Program-made: the position numbers and the translations under genes
The notes under the pieces: generated by a model
Databases searched by the model: none
Told to the model about the DNA's origin: nothing
What the model saw: the letters and a program-made list of their open reading frames with translations, nothing else
Shown: piece after piece, positions 16,591 to 26,153 of the stretch
Numbering within the stretch: the stretch's first letter is position 1
Layout of the letters: each line of letters opens with the position of its first letter
Origin: Pseudomonas sp. KU43P
GTDB taxonomy: Bacteria; Pseudomonadota; Gammaproteobacteria; Pseudomonadales; Pseudomonadaceae
Length of the DNA stretch: 64,000 bases
Direction: 5' to 3'
Assembly (NCBI RefSeq): GCF_033095865.1
Contig: NZ_AP019365.1
Coordinates: forward strand, 3,445,501 to 3,509,500

Positions 16591-18237
16591 TCAGACAGCA
16601 ATCCGGCTGACCCAGCGTGGCTGCGCCGGCGGCAGGTGGGGCACGGCATCGAGCAAGGCGCGGGTATAGGCATGGCGCGGGTGGCGCAGCACCTGCTCGG
16701 CGCTGCCCTGCTCCACCACCCGGCCGCCGTGCATCACCAGCACCTGGTCGCTCACCTGCTCCACCACGCCAAGGTCATGGGAGATGAAAATGCACGCCAG
16801 ATTCAGCTCGGCCTTGAGCTCGGCCAGCAGCGCCAGAATCCGCGCCTGCACCGACACATCCAGCGCCGACACCGGTTCATCCAGCACCAGTACGCGCGGC
16901 TTCATGGCCAGCGCGCGAGCGATTGCGATGCGCTGGCGCTGCCCACCGGACAGCTCCAGCGGGCGCCGGTCAAGCAGCGCTGAGGGCAGGTGCACCCGCT
17001 CCAGCAGCGCCGCCGACTCGGTGCGCCGCAAACCTCGAGGTACCCCGGCCTGGGCCAGCGCTTCGGACAGCACCCGCAACACGGTGTAGCGCGGGTCGAA
17101 CGACGCCAGCGGGTCCTGGAACACCACCTGGATGCCCTGCCTCACCTGGCGCTGCTGTTCGGCCGTGAGCGCCAGCCAGTCCTCGCCGGCGAAGTTCACG
17201 GTGCCTTGCTCCGGGCGTTCCAGGCCGAGCAGGATGCGCCCCAGGGTGCTCTTGCCCGAGCCGGACTCACCGACCACACCCAACGTCTGCCCCGCCCGCA
17301 ATTGCAGCGAGACATCCTTGAGCACCGGGCGCGGCTGGCCGTCCGGGCCGATGAAGGCCTTGCCCAGGCCTCGGGCCTCGAGCAGTACCGGTTGTTCGTT
17401 CACAGGCGCCTCCACAAGCGCCAGCGCCGGCACCGTCGGCCGCTGGAAATGCACCGCCCGTGCTGCGCGCAACAGCCGCTGGGTGTAAGGGTTCTGGGGG
17501 TCCTGCAGGATCTGCTCGGCGCTGCCCTGCTCCACCACCTGGCCATGGCGCATCACCGCCACCTGATCGGCCAGGCGCGCGACTACCGCCAGGTCGTGGC
17601 TGACCATCAGCAGGCTGTTGTCACGTGCGCGCAGTTGCGCCAGCAGGTCGAGGATCTGCGCCTGTACCGTGGCGTCCAGCGCGGTGGTCGGCTCGTCGGC
17701 GATCAGCAGGCGCGGCTGGCAGGCAATCGCCGATGCGATCAAGGCGCGCTGGCGAAGGCCACCGGACAATTGCCACGGATACTGGCGCGCCCGCACCTCA
17801 GGTTCGGGCACGCCCACCTGGCGCAGCAGCTCCAGCACGCGCAGGCGGCGTTGTTCGGCACCTAGGCCGGTGTGCAGGAACAGCGGCTCTTCGATTTCGG
17901 CGCCGACCCGGCGCAGCGGGTCGAGCGAGCCCAGCGCATCCTGCATGACGAAGCCGACGCGGCCGCCGCGCAAGTGGCGCCAAGCCGCTTCATCGGCAGC
18001 GAGCAGGTCTTGCCCGGCAAACCCCAGGCGCTGCGCCTGTACCTGCGCTCCGGGCCCGGTCAGGCCCACCAGGGTGCGGGCCGTGACGCTCTTGCCCGAG
18101 CCGGATTCACCCACCAGCGCCAGGCACTGCCCGGCCTGCAGCTGCAGGCTCACGCCGTGCACGACGGGGATACCGTTGAAGCTCACGCGCAGGTCGCGGA
18201 TATCTACCAGCGGTGGTTGTATGTCGAAAAGGCTCAT
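16591..18237 (-). CDS. ABC transporter ATP-binding protein, fused DppD/DppF type (second system)
   Basis: 548 residues with two ATPase halves: Walker A GESGSGKS twice, LSGGLRQ and LSGGQRQ signatures, Walker [11 protein letters not shown] and LDEPVSALD. The ATG overlaps the permease stop (ATGA). This ATPase belongs with the permease at 18234 and, further upstream in the same direction, the permease at 23044 and binding protein at 23973. Confidence 0.93.
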   Translation of the reverse strand: MSLFDIQPPLVDIRDLRVSFNGIPVVHGVSLQLQAGQCLALVGESGSGKSVTARTLVGLTGPGAQVQAQRLGFAGQDLLAADEAAWRHLRGGRVGFVMQDALGSLDPLRRVGAEIEEPLFLHTGLGAEQRRLRVLELLRQVGVPEPEVRARQYPWQLSGGLRQRALIASAIACQPRLLIADEPTTALDATVQAQILDLLAQLRARDNSLLMVSHDLAVVARLADQVAVMRHGQVVEQGSAEQILQDPQNPYTQRLLRAARAVHFQRPTVPALALVEAPVNEQPVLLEARGLGKAFIGPDGQPRPVLKDVSLQLRAGQTLGVVGESGSGKSTLGRILLGLERPEQGTVNFAGEDWLALTAEQQRQVRQGIQVVFQDPLASFDPRYTVLRVLSEALAQAGVPRGLRRTESAALLERVHLPSALLDRRPLELSGGQRQRIAIARALAMKPRVLVLDEPVSALDVSVQARILALLAELKAELNLACIFISHDLGVVEQVSDQVLVMHGGRVVEQGSAEQVLRHPRHAYTRALLDAVPHLPPAQPRWVSRIAV

Positions 18238-19088
18238 GGGTGTCTGCCCTCGCTGCGGTGTAGCCAGTCACGGCCGATGGCGGTGATGGCGATAACGGTC
18301 AAGGTGATTGCCAGTGCCGGCCAGGCCATCAGCCAGGGGGCGTTGGCCATGAAGTTGCGGGCCACGGCCATCATCGCGCCCCACTCGGGCGCCGGCGGTG
18401 GTGCGCCGAAGCCGAGCAAGCTCAGCGCGGCGGCGGCGGTGATCGAGCCGCCCAGGCCGATGCAGGCCAGGATGAGTACGGGCTGCACAGCGTTGGGCAA
18501 GACATGCTCGAACACCACCACCAGCGGCCTGCGGCCCAGGGTGAGCGCGGCCTCGACAAAGCCGGCATGGCGGATGGTCAGGGTCTGGGCGCGCACCAGG
18601 CGGGCGTAGCGTGGAACCGAGGCGATGCCGACGGCGAAGATCAGGTTGCTGGTGCCCTGGCCGAACAGGGCGATGATCACCAGGGCCAACAGCAGGTCGG
18701 GAAAGGCCAGCAGGACGTCGACGGCGCGCATCAGCAGGTTGTCCAGCCAGGCGGGGGCCAGGCCTGACAGCACGCCGAGCAGCGTGCCCAGGCCGAGGCC
18801 GACCAGGGTCGCGGCCACGCCGATCAACAGCGATGGGCGGGCGCCGTGGATCAGGCGGCTGAGCACGTCGCGGCCGTTTTCGTCAGTGCCCAGCCAGAAG
18901 ATGCTGCTGGGTGGGTGGTAGGCCAGGCGGGCGTCGGCGGCCAGGGGGTCGGTGGGAGATAGCCAGCCGGGGAAGATGACGGCCAGCAGCAGGAAGCCAA
19001 GAAGTGCCCAGGCCAGGTACAGGCCGGGGCGGGATAGCCAGATGGGGCGGCTGAATGAGGGAATCGAAGTTGAAACGGTCGCGTTCAT
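18234..19088 (-). CDS. ABC transporter permease, DppC type (second system)
   Basis: 284 residues; start at 19088 has AAGGACCGCC before the [23 protein letters not shown] near 80 and [20 protein letters not shown] near 185 are DppC-family marks. It is separated from its DppB partner (23044) by three enzyme genes, an unusual gene order. Confidence 0.92.
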   Translation of the reverse strand: MNATVSTSIPSFSRPIWLSRPGLYLAWALLGFLLLAVIFPGWLSPTDPLAADARLAYHPPSSIFWLGTDENGRDVLSRLIHGARPSLLIGVAATLVGLGLGTLLGVLSGLAPAWLDNLLMRAVDVLLAFPDLLLALVIIALFGQGTSNLIFAVGIASVPRYARLVRAQTLTIRHAGFVEAALTLGRRPLVVVFEHVLPNAVQPVLILACIGLGGSITAAAALSLLGFGAPPPAPEWGAMMAVARNFMANAPWLMAWPALAITLTVIAITAIGRDWLHRSEGRHP

Positions 19089-19103
19089 GGCGGTCCTTCT
19101 GGT

Positions 19104-19190
19104 CTGTGGGAGCCGGCTTGCCGGCGATGCGGGCACCGCGATGGATGGCACCGGCGGCGCCGGTGATCGCCGGCTAGCCGGCTCCCACAA
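19104..19190. repeat. REP pair inside the operon
   Basis: CTGTGGGAGCCGGCTTGCCG and a facing GCCGGCTAGCCGGCTCCCAC between the aldo/keto reductase and permease genes; may modulate read-through or mRNA decay. Confidence 0.9.
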
Positions 19191-19216
19191 AAAAACATGT
19201 CGCTGCTCAGAAAGCG

Positions 19217-20272
19217 CTAGGGCGCCGGGTTGGGGATGCGCCGGTGCACGGCCTGCAGCTTGGCCAGCACGTCGTCGCTCAGTTGCACGTCCAGCGCACC
19301 TAGGTTTTCCTGCAGCTGCAGCAAGGTGGTCTGCCCGGTAATCGCGCTGGCCACGAACGGCTGGTGAATGACGAAGGCCAGGGCCAGTTGCGCCGGAGTC
19401 AGCCCGTGCTCGCGGGCAATCTGCACATAGCTGGCAATGGCGCTGTTGGCCTCTTCGCTGCCATAGCGATTGAAGGTGCGGTACACCGACGACAGCCGCG
19501 AACCCTCGGGCCTTGCACCGTTCAGGTACTTGCCAGTCAACGCGCCAAACGCCAAAGGCGAATAGGCCAGCAGGCTGATGCCTTCGCGGTGGCTGAATTC
19601 CGACAGGCCGTTCTCGTACAGGCGGTTGAGCAGGCTGTAGGGGTTCTGGATGCTGGCGATGCGCGCCAGGCCCTGATTGTCGCTGTGACGCAGGAACTGC
19701 GCCACGCCCCACGGGGTTTCGTTGGACACGCCGATATGGCGCACCTTGCCAGCCTTCACCTGCTCGTCGAGCACGGCCAGGGTTTCTTCGATGGCGGCGG
19801 TTTCCGGGTGGTCGTCGGCGTAGGGGTATTCGCGCACACCGAAGAAGTTGCTGGTGCGGTCGGGCCAGTGCAGCTGGTAGAGGTCCAGGTAGTCGGTTTG
19901 CAGGCGGCGCAGGCTGCCTTCCAGGGCGGCGACGATGTTCTTGCGGTCGTGGTGCGACAGACCATCGCGGATATGCGCCTGGGCGCCGGGCTCGCGGGAC
20001 GGGCCGGCGATCTTGCTGGCCAGCACCACGCGCTCGCGCTGGCCGCGGGCTTTGATCCAGTTGCCGAGAAAGCGCTCGGTGGTGGTCCAGGTTTCGGCGC
20101 GGGTGGGCGTGGGGTACATCTCGGCGGTGTCGATGAAATTGATACCGGCGGCGATGGCGGCGTCGAGTTGCTGGTGGGCGTCCTGTTCAGCGTTCTGGTG
20201 GCCCCAGGTCATGGTGCCGAGGCTGAGGAGGCTGACGTGGAGATCGGTGTGGCCTAGGCGGCGATAGTGCAT
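19217..20272 (-). CDS. Aldo/keto reductase, Tas family
   Basis: 351 residues; the ATG at 20272 follows AAGGACTCATCCCC. TIM-barrel NADPH-dependent reductase: catalytic Asp and Tyr in NFIDTAEMYPT (about residues 46-56), Lys in VVLASKIAG near 86, His in LYQLHWPDRT near 140. Tas proteins reduce aldehydes or ketones. Between the monooxygenase gene and the second permease, co-directional; likely reduces the carbonyl product made when the upstream monooxygenases cleave the imported substrate. Confidence 0.88.
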   Translation of the reverse strand: MHYRRLGHTDLHVSLLSLGTMTWGHQNAEQDAHQQLDAAIAAGINFIDTAEMYPTPTRAETWTTTERFLGNWIKARGQRERVVLASKIAGPSREPGAQAHIRDGLSHHDRKNIVAALEGSLRRLQTDYLDLYQLHWPDRTSNFFGVREYPYADDHPETAAIEETLAVLDEQVKAGKVRHIGVSNETPWGVAQFLRHSDNQGLARIASIQNPYSLLNRLYENGLSEFSHREGISLLAYSPLAFGALTGKYLNGARPEGSRLSSVYRTFNRYGSEEANSAIASYVQIAREHGLTPAQLALAFVIHQPFVASAITGQTTLLQLQENLGALDVQLSDDVLAKLQAVHRRIPNPAP

Positions 20273-20314
20273 GGGGATGAGTCCTTGGGTATTGGGTTGG
20301 GGTTGAGAATTTGG

Positions 20315-20412
20315 GGCTGCTTTGCAGCCCATCGCCGGCAAGCCGGCTCCCACAGGGTCGGCGCACATCCCGAGGGCTGCGCTGTACCTGTGGGCGATGG
20401 CGCAGCGCCCCC
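20315..20412. repeat. REP element with partial partner
   Basis: GGCTGCTTTGCAGCCCATCG then GCCGGCAAGCCGGCTCCCAC, followed by a truncated partner CCTGTGGGCGATGG, in the 141-base gap between two operon genes. Confidence 0.85.
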
Positions 20413-20413
20413 C

Positions 20414-21763
20414 TTACACAGCCGACGCGATCTCGCGCCGAGCCTCGGAAAACTGGTTCACCGCCCTGGGCAAACCCAGGTGCTCACGCAGGGTCGTGCC
20501 GCTGTACTCGGTCCTGAACAACCCGCGCTTCTGCAGCAACGGCACCACCTCCTCGACGAACACCCGCGCCCCCGATGGGAACATGTCGGGCATGATGTTG
20601 AAGCCATCCCCTGCCCCCGCCAGGAACCATTCGGCCAAGGTGTCGGCCACCTGCTCCGGTGTGCCGACCGCCAACCGATGCCCCACCAGGATCCGCCGCG
20701 AGAGCTGGCGGATGGTCAGGTTCTCGCTACGCGCCAGGTTCAACTGCGCCTCCAGGAAGCCGTGCGACCCACGCTCGAAATCCGCCACCGCACCAATGCG
20801 GTCCCACGGCAGCGGCGCATCCGGGTCCAGCTCGCGCGCATCGATACCGATGCGCCCGGCCACCTGTTGCAACAGGCCATGCTCGCCATGCCAGGCATTG
20901 AGTTCGTCGAAGCGGGCATGGGCTTCGGCCTCGGTGCTGGCAATGACGGTCGACAGCCCTGGCATGATCTTCAGGTGCTCGGGGTTGCGCCCCCAGGCCT
21001 TGGCCCGGGCCTTCATCTCGCGGTAGAAGGCCTGGCCGTCGGCCAGGGTGGTCTGGGTGGTGAAGATCGCATCGGCGTAGCGCGAGCCCAATGCCTTGCC
21101 GCCCTCGGAGGAGCCGGCCTGCACCAGCACCGGCCGGCCCTGCGGCGAGCGCGGCAGGTTCAGCGGGCCGCGCACCTGAAAATGCTGGCCCTTGAAATCC
21201 AGGGTGTGGACCTTGCGCGGGTCGGCGAAACGGCCGCCGGCGCGGTCACCGATGATCGCGTCGTCCTCCCAGCTGTCCCACAGCTTCAGGGTGACATCGA
21301 CGAACTCCTCGGCTCGCCCATAGCGGTCGACATGCAGTGGCGCCCCGGTCAGGCCAAAGTTCTGCGCGGCGGCGTCACCGGCATTGGTGACCACGTTCCA
21401 TGCCGCACGACCGCCGCTGATGTGGTCCAGCGAGGCGATGCGCCGGGCCAGGTTGAAGGGCTCGTTGTAGGTGCTGGAGCAGGTGGCGATCACGCCGATG
21501 CGCTCGGTGGCGGCGGCCACGGCGGTCAGTAGCACGGTCGGCTCCAGGCGCCCGCCCGGTTGGCTGGAGACGTCGGGCGGCAGGGCCGGGCCGTCGGCGA
21601 GGAAGATCGCGTCCAGGCAGCCGCGCTCGGACAGCCGTGCGATGTCCCGGTAGTAGTTGACGTCGATGTAGGCATCGATTGCCGCTTCGCCCTGGCGCCA
21701 GGCGCCTGAGTGCGAGCCGAAGCCGAGGATGTTCATGCCCAGGCTCATCTGTTTGTTGCTCAT
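20414..21763 (-). CDS. FMNH2-dependent monooxygenase, NtaA/SnaA/DszA family
   Basis: 449-residue luciferase-like monooxygenase. Typical segments: FLADGPALPPDVS near 55, LDHISGGRAAWNVVTNAGDAA near 112-132, RPVLVQAGSSEGGKALG near 210, IVGHRLAVGTPEQVADTLAEW-like LVGHRLAVGTPEQVADTL near 365. Relatives oxidise nitrilotriacetate, pristinamycin II, dibenzothiophene sulfone or sulfonates. Neighbouring SfnB-like enzyme and ABC transporter point to desulfurisation of an imported compound; FMNH2 could come from SfnE. Confidence 0.88.
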   Translation of the reverse strand: MSNKQMSLGMNILGFGSHSGAWRQGEAAIDAYIDVNYYRDIARLSERGCLDAIFLADGPALPPDVSSQPGGRLEPTVLLTAVAAATERIGVIATCSSTYNEPFNLARRIASLDHISGGRAAWNVVTNAGDAAAQNFGLTGAPLHVDRYGRAEEFVDVTLKLWDSWEDDAIIGDRAGGRFADPRKVHTLDFKGQHFQVRGPLNLPRSPQGRPVLVQAGSSEGGKALGSRYADAIFTTQTTLADGQAFYREMKARAKAWGRNPEHLKIMPGLSTVIASTEAEAHARFDELNAWHGEHGLLQQVAGRIGIDARELDPDAPLPWDRIGAVADFERGSHGFLEAQLNLARSENLTIRQLSRRILVGHRLAVGTPEQVADTLAEWFLAGAGDGFNIMPDMFPSGARVFVEEVVPLLQKRGLFRTEYSGTTLREHLGLPRAVNQFSEARREIASAV

Positions 21764-21777
21764 CGTGCTGCTCCTGT

Positions 21778-23022
21778 TCAGACCGCGCTGGCTTCGTCGC
21801 CGCTGCCCTGCCCTTCACTGGCGGCGGCGTGCCGGGCACGCCAGGCCTGGGCCGGGCTGATGCCATTGAGGTAGTAGTTGCCCAGCGCCTGTTCGCGCTG
21901 GATCGCCGGGTTGTGCGAGGCCAGGGTACGGGCGTTGCGCCAGTGCCGGTCGAGGCTGCGGGCGCTGCTGGTGGCCGAGGCGCCACCGACTTCGAAGAGC
22001 AAGGTGCTGGCCTCCAGCACCTGCGGCAGGACGACCTGCTGGGCCTGGAAGGTGTGGATTTCGGCGTCGGTGTACAGCTGCTCGGGCACTTCGCCGACCT
22101 GGCCTGCTGCGTACACCGCCTGCAGGCTCTGGCCCACGGCGCTGACCTGCGCCTCGGCGGCGAAGGCCAGGCTGGCCAGGCGGCCCACCACCGCCTGCAC
22201 CAGCGGGTCTGCGGCGGGCTGCGACTGGCCAGGCACGCCGAAGGTGCGGGTACGGCCCTGGACGAAGGCCACGGCATCGGCGAGCACGGCGCGGCTGATG
22301 CCGGCCAGGGTGGCCAGGTGCACGGCCTGGTAGAAGGCGGTGAGGTAGGACTCGGCGCGCAGCTCGCCCTTGGCGAAGCGGCGCAGCAGGTGCTCGGCCG
22401 GCACGCTGACCTGGGCGAAACGGGTGGTGCCGCTGCCGGTCAGGCGCTGGCCGAAGCCATCCCAGTCATCGACCCGCTCCACGCCCGGGGCACGGGTGGG
22501 CACCGCCAGGCTGACGAAGTCCTCGCCATGGTTGGCCACCGCCGCCACCCAGTCGGCGTACAGGGTGCCGGTGCAGTAGTACTTCTCGCCGTCCAGGCGG
22601 TAGCCCGCTTCACTGTCGCTCAGTTGCACGGTATTGCCGGTGCTGTCGGTACGCTCGGCCATGGCCGCGCCCCACAGCTCACCGGCCACCACGCGGGCAA
22701 ACCAGTAGTCTTGCGAGGCGGCGTCGTTGGAGGCCAACCGCCCTTCGACGAAACCGAAGTGGGCGCGGAAGATCTGCGGCAGGTTGGAGTCGGCCTGGCC
22801 CAGGCGCACCAGCTGGCGCAGCAACTGCGGCAGGCTGGCGCCGAGGCCACCGTGGCTGCGCGGTACGCGGAGGGCGCCGAGGCCGGCTTCGCGCAGCCAG
22901 GCCAGCGGCTCATGGGCCAGCGTGCGCTGCTGCTCGCGGGCCACCGCGCCTTCGGCGATGCGGGCGTAGAGGGGCGCGAAGCGGGCGTCCAGTTCGGCGT
23001 CGGTCAAGGGTGTGAGGCTCAT
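21778..23022 (-). CDS. SfnB family sulfur-acquisition oxidoreductase
   Basis: 414 residues, acyl-CoA dehydrogenase superfamily. VPRSHGGLGASLPQLLRQLV near 55, YYCTGTLYADWVAAVA near 150, GFGQRLTGSGTTRFAQV near 190, and SLDRHWRNARTLASHNP near 370 mark the SfnB/DszC branch. It starts 21 bases after the permease at 23044 and ends 14 bases before the monooxygenase, so the two oxygenases are probably made together. Confidence 0.86.
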   Translation of the reverse strand: MSLTPLTDAELDARFAPLYARIAEGAVAREQQRTLAHEPLAWLREAGLGALRVPRSHGGLGASLPQLLRQLVRLGQADSNLPQIFRAHFGFVEGRLASNDAASQDYWFARVVAGELWGAAMAERTDSTGNTVQLSDSEAGYRLDGEKYYCTGTLYADWVAAVANHGEDFVSLAVPTRAPGVERVDDWDGFGQRLTGSGTTRFAQVSVPAEHLLRRFAKGELRAESYLTAFYQAVHLATLAGISRAVLADAVAFVQGRTRTFGVPGQSQPAADPLVQAVVGRLASLAFAAEAQVSAVGQSLQAVYAAGQVGEVPEQLYTDAEIHTFQAQQVVLPQVLEASTLLFEVGGASATSSARSLDRHWRNARTLASHNPAIQREQALGNYYLNGISPAQAWRARHAAASEGQGSGDEASAV

Positions 23023-23043
23023 GGGGTTTCCTTTCTCTTCAAT

Positions 23044-23976
23044 TCAGGGGCGCGTGGTGCGCGGGTCGATGGCCTGGGTCGCCAGGTCCACCAGCAGGTT
23101 CACCAGCACATAGAGGGCGGCTGCCAGCAGGGTCACGCCGAGTACCAGCGGCACATCCTTGTTGGCGGTGGCGTCGAGCATCAGCCGGCCGATGCCCTGG
23201 CGGCCGAAGAGCAGCTCCAGCACCACCGCGCCACCGAGCAGGCTGGCGAAGACGTAGCCGGCCAGGGTCACCAGTGGCACCAGGGCGTGGCGCAAGGCAT
23301 GGCGCAAACGCACGGCGGTGTCGGACAGGCCGCGAGCGCGGGCCTGGGTGATGAAGGGTTGTTCCAGCACCTGCTCCAGCGACTGACGCAGCACCTGGGC
23401 CAGCACCGCGGCAATCGGCAGCGCCAGGGCCAGGCTCGGCAGCACCAGCGAGCGCCAGCCACGCGAGCCGGAGGGCGGCAGCAGGTGGAAGTAGAAGGCG
23501 AACACCAGCAGCAACAGCGTGCCGATAACGAAGTTGGGCGCCGACGACAGCACCAGCTCGACCCCCGACACCAGCGCCCGCAGGCGGCGACCCCGGTTGG
23601 CGGTGAGCAGGGCCGACACCAGCGCGATCAGCACGGCCAGCAAGGCCGCGCTGCTGGCCAGGGCCAGGGTCGCGCCGAGCTGTTCGGCAATCGCCTGGCC
23701 GACCGGGATGCGCAGCCGGTACGACTCGCCCAGGTCGGCGCTGGCCAGGCGTGCCAAGTAGTGGCCGTACTGCTGCCACAACGGCAGGTCGAGGCCATAT
23801 TCGGCGCGCACCTGGGCGAGCATTTCCGGGGTCGGCATGGCGTCCGGGCCGCCGAGGATCGCCAGGGCGGTATCGCCGCCGCTGTACTGCACGCCAAGGA
23901 AGGTCAGGCTGGCCGCCGCCCACAGCACGATGAGGCCATCGCGCAGACGGCGCAGCAGGGTTGCCAGCAGTTTCAT
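23044..23976 (-). CDS. ABC transporter permease, DppB type (second system)
   Basis: 310 residues; YSGGDTALAILGGPDAMPTP near 30-50 and ARARGLSDTAVRLRHALRHAL near 205 match the DppB family. ATGA overlap with the binding-protein stop at 23973. About five to six membrane helices. Confidence 0.92.
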   Translation of the reverse strand: MKLLATLLRRLRDGLIVLWAAASLTFLGVQYSGGDTALAILGGPDAMPTPEMLAQVRAEYGLDLPLWQQYGHYLARLASADLGESYRLRIPVGQAIAEQLGATLALASSAALLAVLIALVSALLTANRGRRLRALVSGVELVLSSAPNFVIGTLLLLVFAFYFHLLPPSGSRGWRSLVLPSLALALPIAAVLAQVLRQSLEQVLEQPFITQARARGLSDTAVRLRHALRHALVPLVTLAGYVFASLLGGAVVLELLFGRQGIGRLMLDATANKDVPLVLGVTLLAAALYVLVNLLVDLATQAIDPRTTRP

Positions 23977-25691
23977 GGTTGCTCCTTGGCCAGCCAGACG
24001 CTGGTGAACAGGGGGACGTTGTGCGAGCCGTCGAACAGCACGCCACCCACGGCGTTGCGGTAGGCCAGCAGCATCTGGCTCTCCACCGAGGGCACGGCCG
24101 GCACGGTTTCGCCCAGGCGTTGCTGGGCCTGGCGATACAGCGCGCGGCGTTGCACCGGGTCGGTGCTGCGGCGGGCGTCGCCGAGCAGCTGGTCGAGGGT
24201 GCTATCGCGAAAATGCCCGACGTTCTGCCCGAGCATCCGCGCGGTGGGGATCGACTGGCTGTGGTAGAGGATGTACAGGCCGTCGGCGGTGTTGGTGTGC
24301 CAGTAGCCGCCGCCGATGGCGTCGAACTCGCCGGCGTAGCGCAGCGTCATGACCTTGGTGATCGGCAGCAGCTCGATGCGCAGGTCGAAGCCGACCTTGC
24401 GCAGGTCGGCCTGGGCGGCCACCGAGACATTGGCGGGGAACGCGGGGTTGTCGTAGGTCAGCAAGGTGGCGCCCAGGCGCCGCCCTTCGCGGGTGCGAAA
24501 ACCCTGGCTGTCGCGGCCGGTCCAGCCGGCGGCGTCGAGCAGTCGGCCGGCTTCGGCCGGGTCGAAGGCCAGGGCGTCGCGGGCCACGGGGTCGTAGCCG
24601 GGGGTGTTGACGGCGAGGAAGTCGCCTTTGGCCAGGTACTCGCCGAAGCCGGAAATCCAGGCCAGGCCGTTGCGGTCGATGGCCTTGGCCACCGCCTGGC
24701 GCACGCGCACATCGTCGAACGGTGGGCGCTCGACATTGAAGGTGATGCTGCGCACCGGGTTGCCCTTGCGGATGCGGTTGCGCAGGGTCAGGTTCGGGTT
24801 GGCGCGGATCGCCGCGGCATTCTGCGCCGGTGCGTCCAGGGCCATGTCGCTGACGGCGGCTTCGAGCGAGGTGTAGCGGATCATTGCCTCGGGCACGTAG
24901 CTCAGCTCGATGCCGTCGAGGTAGGCCTCGCCTGTATGGCCGGTGGCAGGCGGGGCCCAGCGGTAGCCGGGCCGGCGGGCGAAACTGGCACGCTGGTCGC
25001 GTACCCAGCCGGTCAGCACGAAGGGGCCGGTGCCAATGGGCTGGCTGGCGATGCTGTTGGGCGCGTCGAGGATCTGTCGGGGCGAGATCATGCCCAGCCA
25101 GGCTTGAGACAGCACATCGAGAAAGGGTGCGTAGGGGGTACGCAAGTTCGCTTCGAAGGTGTATTCGTCGACCACCCGGCCTTGCAGGTAAGGGGCGATG
25201 TAGGCAGCGGCCAGCGGCGACTTGGTCTTCGGGTCGCGCATGTGCTCCAGGTTGACCCGCACCGCTTCGGCATTGAAGCGCTCGCCGTCGCTGAAGGTGA
25301 CATCGTCGCGCAGGTGGAAGGTGTAGGTCAGGCCGTCGGCGCTGATGTCCCAGCTTTTTGCCAGCCACGGGGTGAGGGTGCCGTCTTCGGCCTGGTACAC
25401 CAGGCAGTCGAAGAGGATGCGCCCCAGCCACTGCATGTTGCCGTTGGATTGGGCGTGGATGTCGAAGCTGCCGGCATCGCTCGACGCGGACACGCGCAAG
25501 GTGCCGCCCCGCTCGCCCACACGTTGCTCGACGAAGTCGCTGGCCGGGTAGCGAATCACGCCGTTCACCTCGCTCACTGATTCGCCCTTGAGGGTGCCGG
25601 TGGTCTTAGATGGCGTGGCAGGTGAACAGGCGGTAACTAACAACGCACTGGCCAGTAAACAGAATGTGAATAACCGGAATTTCGACTGCAC
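23973..25691 (-). CDS. ABC transporter substrate-binding lipoprotein (second system)
   Basis: 572 residues. GTG start with AAAGGGA just upstream; lipoprotein signal ending LLVTAC (Cys about 22). SBP_bac_5 fold marks: WDISADGLTYTFHLRDDVTF, FNAEAVRVNLEHM, TFNVERPPFDDVRVRQAV. It shares the family but is clearly distinct from the one at 14246 (it lacks that protein's long inserts and differs in ligand-loop sequence). First gene of the second operon, with a sigma-54-like promoter and a divergent TonB receptor. Confidence 0.91.
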   Translation of the reverse strand: MQSKFRLFTFCLLASALLVTACSPATPSKTTGTLKGESVSEVNGVIRYPASDFVEQRVGERGGTLRVSASSDAGSFDIHAQSNGNMQWLGRILFDCLVYQAEDGTLTPWLAKSWDISADGLTYTFHLRDDVTFSDGERFNAEAVRVNLEHMRDPKTKSPLAAAYIAPYLQGRVVDEYTFEANLRTPYAPFLDVLSQAWLGMISPRQILDAPNSIASQPIGTGPFVLTGWVRDQRASFARRPGYRWAPPATGHTGEAYLDGIELSYVPEAMIRYTSLEAAVSDMALDAPAQNAAAIRANPNLTLRNRIRKGNPVRSITFNVERPPFDDVRVRQAVAKAIDRNGLAWISGFGEYLAKGDFLAVNTPGYDPVARDALAFDPAEAGRLLDAAGWTGRDSQGFRTREGRRLGATLLTYDNPAFPANVSVAAQADLRKVGFDLRIELLPITKVMTLRYAGEFDAIGGGYWHTNTADGLYILYHSQSIPTARMLGQNVGHFRDSTLDQLLGDARRSTDPVQRRALYRQAQQRLGETVPAVPSVESQMLLAYRNAVGGVLFDGSHNVPLFTSVWLAKEQP

Positions 25692-25729
25692 AGCATTCCC
25701 TTTATATAAACGGCTACATAAAGTGCTCC

Positions 25730-25745
25730 TGCAGTTGTCGTGCCA
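25730..25745 (-). promoter_or_regulatory. Sigma-54 (-24/-12) promoter of the second ABC/monooxygenase operon
   Basis: Minus strand: TGGCAC-GACAA-CTGCA, full -24 hexamer and exact GG-N10-GC spacing; about 39 bases from the GTG start at 25691. Confidence 0.77.
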
Positions 25746-25844
25746 GTATTTTTCGGCCTATTTATTGGGCCTTACCCAATTCCAACAGAAATAAACCGAA
25801 CAAACTGTGCGGTTGCTGTTGCCAAGCAAACACTTAGCCAGCGC

Positions 25845-25927
25845 GGCCCCTGTAGGAGCGGATTTATCCGCGATCGCGGCAGTGGCCCCACCTCAGCAAT
25901 CGCGGATAAATGCGCTCCTACAGGGCC
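25845..25927. repeat. Type-II hairpin repeat between divergent promoters
   Basis: Arms GGCCCCTGTAGGAGCGGATT and its counterpart ending GCGCTCCTACAGGGCC, about 29 bases each, 24-base loop; the TAGGAGCGGATTTATCCGCGAT core recurs at 56970. The rest of the 462-base region 25692-26153 contains only the two promoters and AT-rich DNA. Confidence 0.88.
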
Positions 25928-26062
25928 TGCATTTCAATTTGGTAATTTGTATATAACCAGTACTGTTCTACAAACAACACCTCCACAACAAAACTTGGAT
26001 CCTTGTTCACTTCATTCAATAAATAGACCGGCCACCCCCGTAACTTCCGGCACGTTGCAAGC

Positions 26063-26078
26063 TGGCACAGAAACTGCT
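26063..26078 (+). promoter_or_regulatory. Sigma-54 (-24/-12) promoter of the TonB receptor
   Basis: TGGCAC-AGAAA-CTGCT, GG-N10-GC exact, 76 bases before the receptor ATG; nearly identical to the divergent site at 25730-25745. Confidence 0.77.
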
Positions 26079-26153
26079 CTTACTGTTTTCGACAGGCCTG
26101 ACTATGCCCATAGAACGCCGAGGTACCTACGATGACTTTCAAGGAATACAACG

